The notes: a model not told the origin generated them from the letters alone. A stretch of 64,000 bases of DNA from Spiribacter vilamensis (GCF_004217415.1 NZ_SHLI01000001.1:310001-374000); one strand, 5' to 3'. Shown: positions 41,268 through 51,971, counted from the first letter of the stretch. Numbers and translations: made by a program.

Positions 41268-43877
41268 CTACGTGCGCTGGGGTTGGGCGCCCTGATCATC
41301 GCTTCCGCTTATCTCGTCGCAAAGCGCATATAAAAGCTCCTGTGCCTGGCGAGGTGTCAGCGCATCGGGGTCGATCGCTTCCAGGCGTTCCCTGACGGCG
41401 CTGGCCTGCGGATCCGCCGGGGCGGGTGCCGGGTTCCTCGCAGGCTCGGCGAACAACGAGAGCTGCGGAGCGGTCGGTTCACTGGCCTCGAGCCGGGCGA
41501 GCTTGTCACGGGCGGTGCGAATGACCGTGTCGGGCACGCCGGCGAGAGCGGCGACCTGCAGCCCGTAGCTTTGACTGGCCGGTCCGTCGCGGACGCTGTG
41601 CAGGAAAACGATCCGCTCGGCGTGCTCGACGGCCTCGAGGTGGACGTTTGCGGCACTCGGATACTGGTCGGGTAGTGTCGTCATCTCGAAATAGTGCGTG
41701 GCGAACAGAGTAAAGGCACGGATCCGCTCGCAAAGCGCCTCGGCGGTTGCCCAGGCAAGGGCCAGGCCATCGAAGGTGCTCGTCCCCCGGCCGATCTCGT
41801 CGAGCAGGACCAGGCTCTCGCGGGTGGCGTTGCGGAGGATGTTCGCCGTCTCGGTCATCTCCACCATGAATGTCGAGCGCCCGCCGGCGAGGTCGTCGGA
41901 GGCGCCGATGCGGGTGAAGATGCGATCGACCGGGCCGAATGTCGCCGTTGCCGCAGGCACGAAGCTGCCGATATGGGCCATCAGCGTGATCAGGGCGATC
42001 TGGCGCATGTACGTGGATTTGCCACCCATGTTGGGGCCCGTGATCATCAGCATCCGTCGTCGATCATCGAGCGCGATGTCGTTGGGGATGAACGGGCTCT
42101 CGGTGCTGCGCTCGACGACCGGATGCCGACCCTCGCTGATCGTGATCCCCGGCGTCTGTACCAGGGTCGGTTGGCTGTAGCCGAGACTGTCGGCCCGCTC
42201 TGCAAGGGTGCTCAGGGTATCCAGTTCAGCGAGCGCTGCGGCAAGATCAAGCAATCCGCCGAGATGCTCGCCGAGCCAGCGCACCAGTTCATCGTAGAGG
42301 GCCTTCTCCCGGGCCAGTGCGCGTTCGCGGGCAGACAGCACTTTGTCCTCGAACGCCTTGAGCTCCGGGGTGATGTAGCGCTCGGTACTCTTCAGGGTCT
42401 GTCGTCGTGTGTAGCGGGTGGGTGCCTCGCCGCTCTGGCTGCGGCCGATCTCGATGTAGTAGCCGTGGACCCGGTTAAAACCCACCTTGAGCGAGCTGAG
42501 CCCCGTGGCCTCCCGCTCGCGGACTTCCAGATCCGCGAGATAGTCGTCGGCATTGCGCGACAGATCGCGGAGCTCATCGAGGGTGTCGTCGTATCCATCG
42601 GCGATCACGCCGCCATCGCGGATCACCACCGGGGGTTGCGCGACGAGGGCCCGTTGCAGCGCATCGGCCGGGACCGGCAGCGGCGCGGCATCGCGGCCGA
42701 GTGCCTGCAGGCGCGGCTCTTCGAATCCCTGCAGGTCAGCGGCGAGATCCGGCAGCACCTCGAGCGTGTCGCGCAGTCCGGTCAGATCGCGCGGGCGGGC
42801 GGACCCCATCCCGACGCGGGCGCTGATCCGCTCGACGTCGGCGCAGCGTCGCAGCTGTTCGCGCAGCGGGGCGGGATCGTGCTCGATGAGCGCGGCAATC
42901 GCCGCCTGGCGATCCCGAAGCACGGCCTGATCGCGCAGCGGGCGATTGATCCAGCGCCGCAGGGTGCGGCCACCCATGGCGGTAACGGTGGTATCGAGCA
43001 CCGCAGCGAGGGTGTGATCGCTCCCGCCGGCGAGGTTGGTCTCGAGCTCGAGATTGCGACGGCTGGCGGCATCAATGGTGATCGCGGCGTCGGTCTGCTC
43101 GACGCGCAGTTCGCGGATATGCGGCAGTGCCGAGCGCTGTGTATCGGCGACGTACTGCAGGATAGCGCCGGCGGCGCCGATTGCCCGGGGCATCGAGACG
43201 ACACCGAAACCGCTCAGATCGCGAGTACCGAAGTGGCGGACGAGGGCACGCTCGCTGGCCTCGCGCTCGAAATGCCAGGGTGGCCGACGGGTCAGGCTCG
43301 CACAGCCGTCCCAGCCGGCCGGTGGCTCCGCCGTTTCCGCGACCAGTAGCTCGGTAGGTGAGAGGCGCTCGAGCTCGGCGCTCAGCTCGGCCGCTCCCCG
43401 CCCTTCGCTGACCGTGTACCGGCCGGCGGCCAGTTCCAGGCTGGCGACTCCCCAGTCATCGCCGTCGCGGGCGAGGGCGGTGAGCAGGTTGCTGCGCCGA
43501 TCCTCCAGCAACGCCTCGTCGGTGACCGTCCCCGGTGTAACGACCCGGACTACCTGGCGCTCCACGGGACCCTTTGCGGTGGCCGGATCGCCTATCTGCT
43601 CGCAGATCGCCACGGATTCGCCCCGCGCCAGGAGCCGCGCCAGGTAGCCCTCGTAGCTGTGGATCGGTACACCGGCCATGGGGATCGGTGCCCCGGCCGA
43701 CTCGCCGCGCTGAGTCAGGGTGATGTCGAGTAACGCCGACGCCCGCCGGGCGTCCTCGTAGAAGAGCTCGTAGAAGTCGCCCATTCGATAGAACAGCAGG
43801 ATATCGGGGTGCTCCGCCTTGATGCGGAGGAACTGCTGCATCATCGGCGTATGTCTGGATGATTCGCTGGAAGCCAT
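41268..43877 (-). CDS. mutS: DNA mismatch repair protein MutS
   Basis: This 869-residue protein recognises mismatches with the Phe-x-Glu of [12 protein letters not shown] near residues 31-42. It hydrolyses ATP through [13 protein letters not shown], with the Walker [22 protein letters not shown]. All expected domains are present, including the connector, the lever clamp ([35 protein letters not shown]) and the C-terminal helices. It begins 7 bp after the YhaN-like gene and so probably shares its message. MutL is not in the window. Confidence 0.96.
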   Translation of the reverse strand: MASSESSRHTPMMQQFLRIKAEHPDILLFYRMGDFYELFYEDARRASALLDITLTQRGESAGAPIPMAGVPIHSYEGYLARLLARGESVAICEQIGDPATAKGPVERQVVRVVTPGTVTDEALLEDRRSNLLTALARDGDDWGVASLELAAGRYTVSEGRGAAELSAELERLSPTELLVAETAEPPAGWDGCASLTRRPPWHFEREASERALVRHFGTRDLSGFGVVSMPRAIGAAGAILQYVADTQRSALPHIRELRVEQTDAAITIDAASRRNLELETNLAGGSDHTLAAVLDTTVTAMGGRTLRRWINRPLRDQAVLRDRQAAIAALIEHDPAPLREQLRRCADVERISARVGMGSARPRDLTGLRDTLEVLPDLAADLQGFEEPRLQALGRDAAPLPVPADALQRALVAQPPVVIRDGGVIADGYDDTLDELRDLSRNADDYLADLEVREREATGLSSLKVGFNRVHGYYIEIGRSQSGEAPTRYTRRQTLKSTERYITPELKAFEDKVLSARERALAREKALYDELVRWLGEHLGGLLDLAAALAELDTLSTLAERADSLGYSQPTLVQTPGITISEGRHPVVERSTESPFIPNDIALDDRRRMLMITGPNMGGKSTYMRQIALITLMAHIGSFVPAATATFGPVDRIFTRIGASDDLAGGRSTFMVEMTETANILRNATRESLVLLDEIGRGTSTFDGLALAWATAEALCERIRAFTLFATHYFEMTTLPDQYPSAANVHLEAVEHAERIVFLHSVRDGPASQSYGLQVAALAGVPDTVIRTARDKLARLEASEPTAPQLSLFAEPARNPAPAPADPQASAVRERLEAIDPDALTPRQAQELLYALCDEISGSDDQGAQPQRT

Positions 43878-43884
43878 ATCAGTA

Positions 43885-46800
43885 CTACAGGTCGTCCGTG
43901 CCGGCAGCCAGCCACTGGCTGATTCGCTGGATCAGGACGGGATCCGCCCTGTGACCGAGTTGATCGAGCAGGCGGCGGGTCAGGGTATCGGCATCAAGGC
44001 GGGGCCGCGGATCGAGATAGTCGTTTTCCTGCAGCCATGATTCGAATGCGTTGATGTGATCCTGCTGGAGGCGGCGTACGGTACCTCCCCTCAGGGTATC
44101 GAGCAGCGCCGCCGGATCGCCAGCGAGCCTGTCCGCCTGTTCCGCGACTCGCTCGCCCATTTTCGCCGAGAAACTCCCGGCAGTCTCGATCACTGCCCGA
44201 TCCACGGGATGATCGCGCCCCTCGCGCGCGAGCTCGTGCCAGGCGCGCGCAATCAGCAGACGCTCGCCGAGGCTGTCGCCCGATGCCAGTGGCTGGCGGC
44301 CCACCCCGCCAGCCGGTGTCTCCAGCCATGCCGCGAACGGTCCGAGGCGCGAAAGCCGCCACTGGCTCATGAGTGTATAGAGGCCCTCGAGGTCGTCGCG
44401 TAGCAGGTGAAACAGGTGAATCATGCCGGCTTCCTCGAGCGGATCAATCGCAGGTACCTGCAGCAGTTCGCCGTACTCCACCGCGTCGCAGTCACCCGGC
44501 GCCGGTGGCTGGCGGGAGGGCGATGCTGCGGACAGTCTGGGCGCCCGGTCGGTCACGCCACGCAGCACGCCCAGGTCGATACAATGCGGCGCCTCCCCGA
44601 CGCTCTGTTGCCAGAGGTCCAGATCCTCGTGCCGCGCAGTCAGGTAGAGAATCTGTCGCCCCTCGTCCTGGGTAAGCGTCTCGAGATTCCGGGCAATCGC
44701 CGCGAACCGGTCGGCATCGGTGTTGGTGAGTGCTTCGTCGAGCACCAGCGGCAGGGGGGACCCATGACCCTCCTGATCCCGGGCCCACGCGATGCGGGCG
44801 GCGAGGAGCAGCTGCATCCGTGTGCCGGATGAGAGGGCCGTCAGTGGCCGGCGCACATCCCGGCTGAGGTCCCGCGCCACCGGTCGGTGCGCGGCATCGA
44901 CCTCGAACGACCACTGATGATGGGTGAACTGCTCGAACCGCTCACGGGCGTCGCGGAGGAGGCCCGGTTCATGACGCTTGCGGTAATCCGCCTCGATATC
45001 CGTCAACAGCCAATCCCCCAGGCTCGCCTGCAGGTAGCCGTCGTACCGATCGCTCAGGGATCGGGCCAGGGCTTGCTCGCTGGCCATGGCCCCGGCCAGC
45101 GTGTCATCGCTGCCGGCACGCTCGAGTTCCGCGTCGAGATCGGCAAGCTCGCGGGTCAGCGGCTCGAGTCGCTCGGCTGTTTCCTGCTTTTCCTCGATGG
45201 CCGTGGCGATGGTGCCGGGCTCCGCGCGGGTGCACCATTCAACCAGATCGGGGTGGTTTGCCAGCGGGGCCTCCAGCTGCTTCTCCACTACCCGCGCCTG
45301 CTCGAGTGCCCGCTCGTTGTCCATGTAGCGATGCTGATCCGCGAGTCGTTCATTAAGGCCCGAGCGATCGTCACTGGAAAGCGCCGCTTTCGCGTAGATC
45401 GACGCCTTGCGGTTCCGGCAGTCGTCGAGGTCGGCCTGCAGGCGATCCTCTTCGCGGCGGGACTCGTCGATCGCTCGCAGGCAGTCCCGGGCGCGATCCA
45501 GCCGCTCGTCCAGCGATTCCAGGGCGGTCTGCAAGGCAGGTGTATCGGCGGTCTCCCCGACATCAATCCACGCGGCCAGCCGCTCACGAAGCCGGGCCTG
45601 CGTGGTTGCGATCTGACGATCCCGCTCCGCGACTCTTGCCGCCTCGCGGTCATGCTCGAGCCGTGCCCGATCGAGCGCGCTTACCAGATCAAGGAAGCGT
45701 GCAAGCCCCAGCTCGACATAGTCCAGGTGCGCCAGCCCGGCCCGGCCAAGCGTTGTATCGAGCTGGTCGCGCGCCTCGGCAGTCACCACCTCGAAGCCAG
45801 CGCTGGTGGTGCGTTGACTCAACCGTAGCCGGACGGCGGCCGCCGCCGCGGCGAGACCCGCGACCAGTGCGCCAGTGGCCGTCAGCAGTTGGCCGGTCAG
45901 GCCGTCCGCGATGCCAGCGCCCAGTCCGCTGGCAGTGGCGAGCGCCAGGCAAGCCAGGGTGATGCGATCCGTTGATCGCGCCGGCGTGCGTGTCCGCGCC
46001 TCCATCTCCCGGGCAGCGCGGTATTCGCGCAGGGCCTCGCCGACCGAATCCACCGTAGCGGGATCGAGGGCGGGTGCCGTGGCTGTGTCCACATTCAGTG
46101 CCGCGGCGGCATGGTCGCGTTCAGTCGCGGCCACGGCCTGCGCCTCGGCGGCGTGGGCACGGGTCTGTTCGGCGCTGCGCAACGCTTCGAGCCGCTGCCG
46201 GCAGTCACTGATCAGCCCGCGATCCGGCTGGCGCTCGGCGAGACCGGTGGCGGCCAGCGTGGTGTCTTGTCCCACCCGCGTGCGTGCCAGGTCGCGAAGC
46301 TCCTGCCGGAGGGTATCGATGCGCTGATCGAGGGCATCGATCTGCTCGGCCTCATTGCCCTCCAGCGCCCGCAGAACCGCCGGAAACTCTGCCTGGCGGG
46401 CCTCCAGCGCCCGGCGTTGATCCATGGCCTCCTTGAGCCGGTAACACTGGTTAAGGCGCTCGAGGCTGTCCCGCGCCGCTCGGGCGTCTGCCTGTTGCCG
46501 GGCAAGATTCGGCCGGCGTGCGCGCTGTTCCTCCAGATCACGGTAATGGCGTTCGGTATCCTCCCGGTGGCGGATTGCGGCCTGCCACTCGCTGCGCTCA
46601 TTGCGCGGGAATGCCGCCGGGATCAGGCCGGCGTCTTCGCGCACGCGATCGAGGTCAATGCCGCCGGCCAGGGCCTCGCGCAAGCGTCGCTCGAGCGCCG
46701 GATCGCTGTCTCCGTCCGGCGAGATCAGTGTCTCCGCCCGCAGCCAGTAACAGTGCAGCGTGTCGGGGGTGGGCAGTGACGGCGGGTCGCCGGGCTCGTC

Positions 46801-47058
46801 GTCCCGAAGCCAGCGGCGGTGCTGGCCGTTACGCTGTGCCTGCCAGTGATGCTGCCCGTCGTTGAACCGGGCGCTGATCGAGAGCGCGGACGGATCGCCG
46901 GGACGCGCGTCGGCAAGCAGATAATGCAGGGCCCGGATGAGGCTGCTCTTGCCGATTGCATTGGGACCAGTGATGAAATTCGTGCCGGGGCGCAGGTCGG
47001 TGACTTGTATCGGGTCGATACCGGGAAGCAGCTCGATGTCGATGCGGGATAGCTGCAT
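43885..47058 (-). CDS. YhaN-like AAA/SMC-type ATPase (SbcC/Rad50-like) with membrane hairpin and C-terminal extension
   Basis: This 1057-residue ATPase belongs with the YhaN/SbcC group that partners an Mre11-like nuclease. Walker [10 protein letters not shown] is at residues 31-39, the ABC-type signature [17 protein letters not shown] at about 742 and Walker [13 protein letters not shown] at about 771. Long coiled coils span about 160-365 and 425-700. Where SbcC/Rad50 carries a CxxC zinc hook, this protein has two hydrophobic segments (about 366-384 and 389-410), so it is probably anchored in the membrane. About 222 residues follow the ATPase core (from about 836), mostly helical and unrecognised. 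Its ATG overlaps the stop of the nuclease gene. Confidence 0.8.
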   Translation of the reverse strand: MQLSRIDIELLPGIDPIQVTDLRPGTNFITGPNAIGKSSLIRALHYLLADARPGDPSALSISARFNDGQHHWQAQRNGQHRRWLRDDEPGDPPSLPTPDTLHCYWLRAETLISPDGDSDPALERRLREALAGGIDLDRVREDAGLIPAAFPRNERSEWQAAIRHREDTERHYRDLEEQRARRPNLARQQADARAARDSLERLNQCYRLKEAMDQRRALEARQAEFPAVLRALEGNEAEQIDALDQRIDTLRQELRDLARTRVGQDTTLAATGLAERQPDRGLISDCRQRLEALRSAEQTRAHAAEAQAVAATERDHAAAALNVDTATAPALDPATVDSVGEALREYRAAREMEARTRTPARSTDRITLACLALATASGLGAGIADGLTGQLLTATGALVAGLAAAAAAVRLRLSQRTTSAGFEVVTAEARDQLDTTLGRAGLAHLDYVELGLARFLDLVSALDRARLEHDREAARVAERDRQIATTQARLRERLAAWIDVGETADTPALQTALESLDERLDRARDCLRAIDESRREEDRLQADLDDCRNRKASIYAKAALSSDDRSGLNERLADQHRYMDNERALEQARVVEKQLEAPLANHPDLVEWCTRAEPGTIATAIEEKQETAERLEPLTRELADLDAELERAGSDDTLAGAMASEQALARSLSDRYDGYLQASLGDWLLTDIEADYRKRHEPGLLRDARERFEQFTHHQWSFEVDAAHRPVARDLSRDVRRPLTALSSGTRMQLLLAARIAWARDQEGHGSPLPLVLDEALTNTDADRFAAIARNLETLTQDEGRQILYLTARHEDLDLWQQSVGEAPHCIDLGVLRGVTDRAPRLSAASPSRQPPAPGDCDAVEYGELLQVPAIDPLEEAGMIHLFHLLRDDLEGLYTLMSQWRLSRLGPFAAWLETPAGGVGRQPLASGDSLGERLLIARAWHELAREGRDHPVDRAVIETAGSFSAKMGERVAEQADRLAGDPAALLDTLRGGTVRRLQQDHINAFESWLQENDYLDPRPRLDADTLTRRLLDQLGHRADPVLIQRISQWLAAGTDDL

Positions 47059-48347
47059 CAGTCCCGCTCCTGGGCAAGCATGGCGCGCAGCGCATTCTGC
47101 CCGCTTTCACGCAGCCATTCGGCGACGATGTCGGTCTCCGGCGGGCGGCCGGGCAGCTGCTCCCAGCGCGATCGGGTGGCTGCGGACTGCAGGTGTTGTG
47201 TCGCCGCTTCGAGCAGGGCGCGGCGATCCGCGTCGTCGGCGTCGCGCTGCAGGATCAGCAACCGTCTCGCGAGTAGCCCGGGCTGATCGTCCCGCTCGGC
47301 TAGGCGCGTCAGCGGCGTCACCGGCCGCGTGTCAATGCGCCACGATTCGATATACCACTGGATGGAGGACCCACCCGGCAGGCCCAGGCTACGGTCGGTT
47401 TCGGGCATTGCCGCACGAATGTCCGCTTCGGTCAGATCGCATTCGCCGATCAGGCGTAGCCGCAGGGCCACGAGGTCCGGCTGTTCCCGATCGTCGCCAA
47501 GCCGTGTTGCAAGCGCCGCCAGTGCATCGCTGAGCCGCTGGGTGACCTCCTCGCTCGTCGTGGCGTCACTGAGATCGATATCCATGCGCTCCCAGCGCAT
47601 GGGAGCGATGGTGCGCTGATCGAAGCGCTGGATACGACCACTGCTGATCTCGATGAGCCAGGGACCGCGAGGACCGGCCTCGCCGGCATCCAGGCCGACC
47701 ACCGTGCCCAGGTAGCCGGTCGGCCGGGTCGGAGTGAGCGGGTCGGGCTGATGGATATGCCCGAGGAGCCAGGCGTCGAACCGGGCACCGCGGAGCTCGT
47801 CGCTGGTGACCGGGGCATAGGGGCTTCCGGCCTGATCCCGATCGCAGTGAAGGAGCCCGAGCAGCGGCCCCGTCCCGCGGTCTGCTGGCAGCTGCGCGAG
47901 GGGGCTGGTGTTCACCCGATCGGTGGGAAAGGACCACCCCCAAAGCGTTGCGCTGTCACTGCTCTCGCCGGACGGGTCGGATAGCCGTACAGACTCCCAC
48001 TGTCCGTCGCGACCCAGGAGCCGGGCCCCGGGGACACGCTCGAGTAGCTGTGGCAGGACGTTGACATCGTGATTGCCGCTAACGGCAAAGGTCTGGATAC
48101 CGGCACTTGCGAGATCGGCGATCCCGGCCTGCAGACGCGGCAACGCCTCGAAATAGTCATGGCTGGATTCGGCGACATCACCGGCAAGCAGAACGGCTGC
48201 GACGTGCTCCCGGATTGCCAGATCGACCGTGCGTCGCCAGGCCGTGGCCGGTGAGAAGTCATCGCTGCGTTGCGCCAGGTCGTCGGGTAATCGGGTGGGC
48301 CGGTGGCCGAGGTGCAGGTCGCCTACGGCGAGAAGTTTGAGGGTCAT
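47058..48347 (-). CDS. Mre11/SbcD-like DNA repair metallophosphoesterase (YhaO-like)
   Basis: This 429-residue protein has the calcineurin-like nuclease motifs: AVGDLHLGHR (metal Asp and His), LLAGDVAESSHDY, VSGNHDVN, GLLHCDRDQAG and LLGHIHQPD. The motifs and the tight ATGA overlap with the following Rad50-like gene indicate a nuclease-ATPase pair acting on DNA ends or hairpins, as in SbcCD. The C-terminal half (about residues 250-429) is helical and likely docks on the ATPase. The order is nuclease, ATPase, mutS, ferredoxin on one strand. Confidence 0.85.
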   Translation of the reverse strand: MTLKLLAVGDLHLGHRPTRLPDDLAQRSDDFSPATAWRRTVDLAIREHVAAVLLAGDVAESSHDYFEALPRLQAGIADLASAGIQTFAVSGNHDVNVLPQLLERVPGARLLGRDGQWESVRLSDPSGESSDSATLWGWSFPTDRVNTSPLAQLPADRGTGPLLGLLHCDRDQAGSPYAPVTSDELRGARFDAWLLGHIHQPDPLTPTRPTGYLGTVVGLDAGEAGPRGPWLIEISSGRIQRFDQRTIAPMRWERMDIDLSDATTSEEVTQRLSDALAALATRLGDDREQPDLVALRLRLIGECDLTEADIRAAMPETDRSLGLPGGSSIQWYIESWRIDTRPVTPLTRLAERDDQPGLLARRLLILQRDADDADRRALLEAATQHLQSAATRSRWEQLPGRPPETDIVAEWLRESGQNALRAMLAQERD

Positions 48348-48385
48348 GCACCCAATGCTCGAAGATCAGACCGCAATAAACAAGT

Positions 48386-48417
48386 CGACCGCCGGTGTTT
48401 TATGCCACCGGCGGTCG
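48386..48417 (-). terminator. Strong hairpin between the DUF1127-like gene and the YhaO-like gene
   Basis: GACCGCCGGTG at 48387-48397 pairs perfectly with CACCGGCGGTC at 48406-48416 around an 8-base loop, and one more pair is possible outside. On the minus strand the stem is followed by GACTTGTTTATT, a weak T-rich tail. It probably ends the small gene's transcript, or acts as an mRNA-stabilising stem before the repair operon. Confidence 0.5.
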
Positions 48418-48442
48418 GTCGGAGCCTCGCAGATCGGGGAAA

Positions 48443-48796
48443 TTAGTGGCGCGTATCCTGTACGCGGCGGCCAATGGTCCGATGCTGCTCCGCGGGGGCG
48501 CCACTCTGCCGGCTCAGCCGGATCTGTCCCAGCGGCTGGGAATAGATCCGTGTCAGCTCCCGCTCGCCCAGGCGGTGGTCGTCGCGGGTGTTGATGCCGA
48601 TGTCGGCCTTCAGATGGCTGTTCAGCCGGGTCGGGTCGGCTGCACCGTGGTGCCGACGGCGGCCCCGCAGCCACTGCCCGATGGCCCGCGACAGGCCGAC
48701 GGGCGGCATGGCCGGCAGGCAGAGCCCGATGTTGTTTTTCTCCGTCTGTTCACGGAGGTTAATGGTATGGGTGTTTCGATCGGTATTGTTGATCAT
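48443..48796 (-). CDS. Small basic protein with DUF1127-like motif
   Basis: This 117-residue protein is not clearly assigned. Residues about 58-78 (TRLNSHLKADIGINTRDD) resemble the DUF1127/YjiS motif in which a helix ends in L-x-D-I-G-hydrophobic-x-R. The remainder is basic and low in hydrophobic residues. The gene looks real: GGAGG lies 9 bp before ATG 48796, and it is divergent from a LysR regulator. Pairing of a DUF1127 protein with a LysR gene suggests that the regulator controls it. Confidence 0.6.
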   Translation of the reverse strand: MINNTDRNTHTINLREQTEKNNIGLCLPAMPPVGLSRAIGQWLRGRRRHHGAADPTRLNSHLKADIGINTRDDHRLGERELTRIYSQPLGQIRLSRQSGAPAEQHRTIGRRVQDTRH

Positions 48797-48856
48797 CGTC
48801 GTAGACCTCCGTTGAGTCGTGTGACGGCTTTCATAAGCAGCCTTTCCGCTGCATTG

Positions 48857-48907
48857 ACTATATTGTCCCGCCGAGCATTTGTTCAGACAAACGAATAAGA
48901 ATAAACT
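48857..48907. promoter_or_regulatory. Divergent control region of the DUF1127-like and LysR genes
   Basis: On the minus strand a TATAGT -10 (positions 48857-48862) has a plausible TGAACA -35 17 bp upstream. On the plus strand TTGTTC (48879-48884) and TAAACT (48902-48907) form a weaker pair. Both -35 elements overlap the inverted repeat TTTGT-TCAG-ACAAA at 48878-48891, a good place for the LysR protein to bind and control both genes. Confidence 0.4.
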
Positions 48908-48952
48908 TTCAATTGAATTTTAATGATCCACATGGACGGATAGGAGCTGTCG

Positions 48953-49882
48953 ATGTCGACACCGACGTCACCGAATTCACCCCAGGGCCTGCCACTGCTG
49001 GATATGGAAATCCTGCGGACTTTTCTCGCCATCTCCGAGACCGGAAGCTTCTCGCGCGCCGCACAGCAGATCTATCGGACGCCGTCGGCGGTAAGCATGC
49101 AGATCAAGCGTCTCGAGGAGATGCTGGGGCGGGCCCTGTTCGTGCGCGAGCCGCGCCAGGTCCATCTCACGCCCGAAGGAGAGACGATGCTGGGTTTCGC
49201 CCGGCAGCTACTGGAGATCAACGACGAGGCGGTGGGGCAGTTTCTCTCGCCGCAGGTCGGGGGCACTGTCCGGCTGGGGGCGCCGGACGATCTGGGGACA
49301 CGCGTTCTGCCCGGCATTCTGTCGCTGTTCAGTCGCAGCTATCCGGCCGTCCAGGTCAATGTGCGCGTGGGTCGAAGCCCGGATTTGATGCGGCGTCTCG
49401 ATATCGGTGAGCTGGATCTGGCCCTGCTGATTGCCGAGGCCGGCAATCGCCCCCACCGGCTTGCCGAACCGGTCTATCGCGAACCGCTGGTCTGGGCGGG
49501 TCGCGAGGGCGGTGTCGCCCTGCAGCGAACACCTCTGCCCATCGCCGTCGCCGATCGTGGCTGCCCGTGGCGACGCATGGCGCTGGAATCGCTGAGTCGC
49601 AGCGGCCATCGTTACCGTATTGCCTACACCTGCGAGCACACCGCGGCGCAGGAGGCCGCTACCGGGCAGGATATCGCGATCACGCCGCTGCCCCGCGGAC
49701 TCGTGCGGCCCCCGCTACGGGTGATCGAGGAAGATGAAGCCGGCCTGTCACCGCTGGGGGATTACGAGGTGCTCATGCTGCGTATGCCCGCCCGGGGGGC
49801 GGCCGTTGAGGCGCTCGCCCAGCACATCATGGATCACTTCGCGGGTACTCCCAACGGTGCGGCTGCCTCGGCGACGGGGTGA
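48953..49882 (+). CDS. LysR-type transcriptional regulator
   Basis: This 309-residue regulator has the winged helix-turn-helix at residues about 17-76 (LDMEILRTFLAISETGSFSR, then AVSMQIKRLEEMLGRALFVR) and a LysR effector domain from about residue 100. The DNA-binding domain resembles the LrhA/HexA-like branch. AGGAG precedes ATG 48953. The cofactor is unknown. The shared control region with the small gene at 48443-48796 makes that gene its most likely target. Confidence 0.88.
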   Translation: MSTPTSPNSPQGLPLLDMEILRTFLAISETGSFSRAAQQIYRTPSAVSMQIKRLEEMLGRALFVREPRQVHLTPEGETMLGFARQLLEINDEAVGQFLSPQVGGTVRLGAPDDLGTRVLPGILSLFSRSYPAVQVNVRVGRSPDLMRRLDIGELDLALLIAEAGNRPHRLAEPVYREPLVWAGREGGVALQRTPLPIAVADRGCPWRRMALESLSRSGHRYRIAYTCEHTAAQEAATGQDIAITPLPRGLVRPPLRVIEEDEAGLSPLGDYEVLMLRMPARGAAVEALAQHIMDHFAGTPNGAAASATG

Positions 49883-49890
49883 TCAGCCCA

Positions 49891-50931
49891 TCATGGGCAG
49901 GGATTGGGCGCCTCTGCATGAATCGCCTCGATGGCGTCGAGCACATCATCGTCGAGCCTGAGGTCGGCGCTGTCGATGTCGTTCTCGAGCTGCTCCATCG
50001 TGGTCGCGCCAATGATGTTGCTGGTTACGAATGGCCGTGAGGTCACCCATGCCAGCGCCATTCGGGCCGGATCAAGATTATGCTCCTGTGCGAGCTGGAC
50101 GTAGGCCTCGGTGGCGCGAACGCCCGGGGCCTTCGTGTAGCGCGAGAAACGCTCGAACAGTGTAAGCCGGGCGTTCTCCGGCTGGCGGCCGTTCAGATAC
50201 TTACCGCTCAGCACGCCGAAGGCGAGGGGTGAATAGGGCAGAAGCCCCACATTTTCCCGGTGCGATACCTCCGCAAGTCCGACCTCGTAGCTGCGGTTCA
50301 ACAGGTTGTAGGGGTTCTGCACGCTCACCATGCGCGGCAGCCCGTGCCGTTCCGCGAGCTCGAGGAATTTCATGGTGCCCCAGGCGGATTCATTGGAGAG
50401 CCCGACGTGGCGAATCTTGCCCGCCTGCACCAGTTCCCCGAGAGTTGTCAGCACAGCGAGCATGTCCTCGGCCGGATCGCTCTCGTCGCCACGCGGCGTG
50501 TAGCCGAGTTTGCCGAAGAAGTTGCTGTTTCGGGCGGGCCAGTGCAACTGGAAGAGATCGATAAAGTCGGTCTGCAGCCGTTGCAGCGACTCATCCACCG
50601 CAAGCCGGATGTTCTCGGGGCTGTAGTCGCCCTTGCCACCGCGCACGGTGCTCAGGCCGGGGCCGGAGATCTTGGTGGCGATGACCAGATCGTCGCGACG
50701 GCGGCGGTTGGCAAGCCAGTGACCGATCATGGTCTCGGTATCACCCTGGGTTTCCGTTTCTGGCGGAACGGGGTACATCTCCGCGGTATCAATGAAGTTG
50801 ATGCCGCGCTCTACCGCATAGTCGAGTTGCGACGAGGCGTCCTGCTGCGTGTTCTGCTTGCCATAGGTCATGGTGCCAAGACACAGCGCGCTGACCTCGA
50901 TGTCGGTATGGCCGAGTTTGCGGTATTCCAC
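49891..50931 (-). CDS. Aldo/keto reductase, Tas-like
   Basis: This 346-residue NADPH-dependent TIM-barrel enzyme resembles E. coli Tas. Catalytic Asp and Tyr are in INFIDTAEMYPVPP, Lys in VIATKISGPG, and His in LFQLHWPARNSNFFG. The cofactor-binding end has NIIGATTMEQLENDI. The long loop PETETQGDTETMIGHWL after the catalytic Tyr is a Tas feature. The natural substrate is unknown. Confidence 0.88.
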   Translation of the reverse strand: MEYRKLGHTDIEVSALCLGTMTYGKQNTQQDASSQLDYAVERGINFIDTAEMYPVPPETETQGDTETMIGHWLANRRRRDDLVIATKISGPGLSTVRGGKGDYSPENIRLAVDESLQRLQTDFIDLFQLHWPARNSNFFGKLGYTPRGDESDPAEDMLAVLTTLGELVQAGKIRHVGLSNESAWGTMKFLELAERHGLPRMVSVQNPYNLLNRSYEVGLAEVSHRENVGLLPYSPLAFGVLSGKYLNGRQPENARLTLFERFSRYTKAPGVRATEAYVQLAQEHNLDPARMALAWVTSRPFVTSNIIGATTMEQLENDIDSADLRLDDDVLDAIEAIHAEAPNPCP

Positions 50932-51056
50932 TCATTGGCTCCTGTTGAACGGGGTTGGATAGATCAAATCACAGTTTGCGGCGCCATGCCGTATCAGTCG
51001 ACCCGCTCAGTCCGGTTTCGCTACACTCGATTGTCTATGCTTCAAGGACAGATGCT

Positions 51057-51971
51057 ATGGCCACTATCCACCCGTTCCGTTTCGTCACCTCGATGGCGCT
51101 CGCCCTCGGCGTCGGTGCGGCCCAGGCCCAGTCACCGGTCGTGGTGTCGTCGAAGATCGATACCGAGGGATCGGTGCTCGGCCAGCTGATCATCCAGACG
51201 CTCGAGGCCAATAACGTGCCCACCGAGAATCGCCTCCAGCTCGGCACAACGAGCATCGTCCGCGGGGCGATCAAGGCCGGCGAGATCGATCTGTATCCGG
51301 AATACACGGGCAATGGCGCCTTTTTCTTCGATCGCGCCGATCAGCCCGGCTGGAACGATGCCGAAACGGCCTACGAGACAGTCCGCGAGCTCGATGGCGA
51401 GCGCAATGACCTGGTCTGGTTACAGCCCGCTCCGGCGAACAATACCTGGGCGATGAGCGTGCGTCGCGACCTTGCCGAGGCCGAAGGGCTCGAGTCGCTG
51501 GATGACCTGGCCGACTATCTCAACGATGGTGGCGAATTCCGTTTCGCCGCCAGTGCCGAATTCGTGGATTCGGAATCGGCATTGCCGGCCTTCCAGTCCG
51601 CCTATGGCTTCGAGCTGACGGCCGACGAACTGCTCGTCCTCTCCGGCGGGGACACGGCGGCCACCCTGCGCGCGGCGGCACGTTCGGACAATGACGTCAC
51701 CGGCGCCATGACTTACGGGACCGATGGCGGCGTAAGCGCGCTGGGACTGGTGGTCCTGGAAGATAACCGTGGTGTCCAGCCGGTCTATCAGCCATCACCG
51801 GTGGTCCGGGCGCCTGTGCTCGAGGCGCATCCGTCGATTGCCGATCATCTCGAGCCACTGTTTGCCGAACTTGATCTCGAGACGCTACAGATCCTCAATG
51901 CCCGCGTCGCGGTCGAGGGGCAGTCGGCCCACGCGGTTGCGTCGGGCTTTCTCGAGCAGTTGAAACGTTAA
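51057..51971 (+). CDS. Orphan OsmF/ProX-type quaternary-amine-binding protein
   Basis: This 304-residue periplasmic protein belongs to the OpuC/OsmF class of betaine/choline-type binding proteins. A signal peptide of about 23 residues (ending GAAQAQ) precedes VVVSSKIDTEGSVLGQLIIQTLEA, then GEIDLYPEYTGNGAFFF, both hallmarks of the class. AAGGA lies 8 bp before ATG 51057. No permease or ATPase gene is adjacent. It converges on the TelA-type operon, whose own fifth gene encodes a different betaine-type binding protein. Confidence 0.82.
   Translation: MATIHPFRFVTSMALALGVGAAQAQSPVVVSSKIDTEGSVLGQLIIQTLEANNVPTENRLQLGTTSIVRGAIKAGEIDLYPEYTGNGAFFFDRADQPGWNDAETAYETVRELDGERNDLVWLQPAPANNTWAMSVRRDLAEAEGLESLDDLADYLNDGGEFRFAASAEFVDSESALPAFQSAYGFELTADELLVLSGGDTAATLRAAARSDNDVTGAMTYGTDGGVSALGLVVLEDNRGVQPVYQPSPVVRAPVLEAHPSIADHLEPLFAELDLETLQILNARVAVEGQSAHAVASGFLEQLKR

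Noticed and set aside
41694-43349. 551-codon open frame opposite mutS
   Set aside because: Composition-driven antisense frame; mutS is unambiguous.
43885-47058. Zinc-hook SbcC/Rad50 assignment for the large ATPase
   Set aside because: No CxxC is present at the coiled-coil apex; two hydrophobic segments occupy that place, so YhaN-like is the better description.
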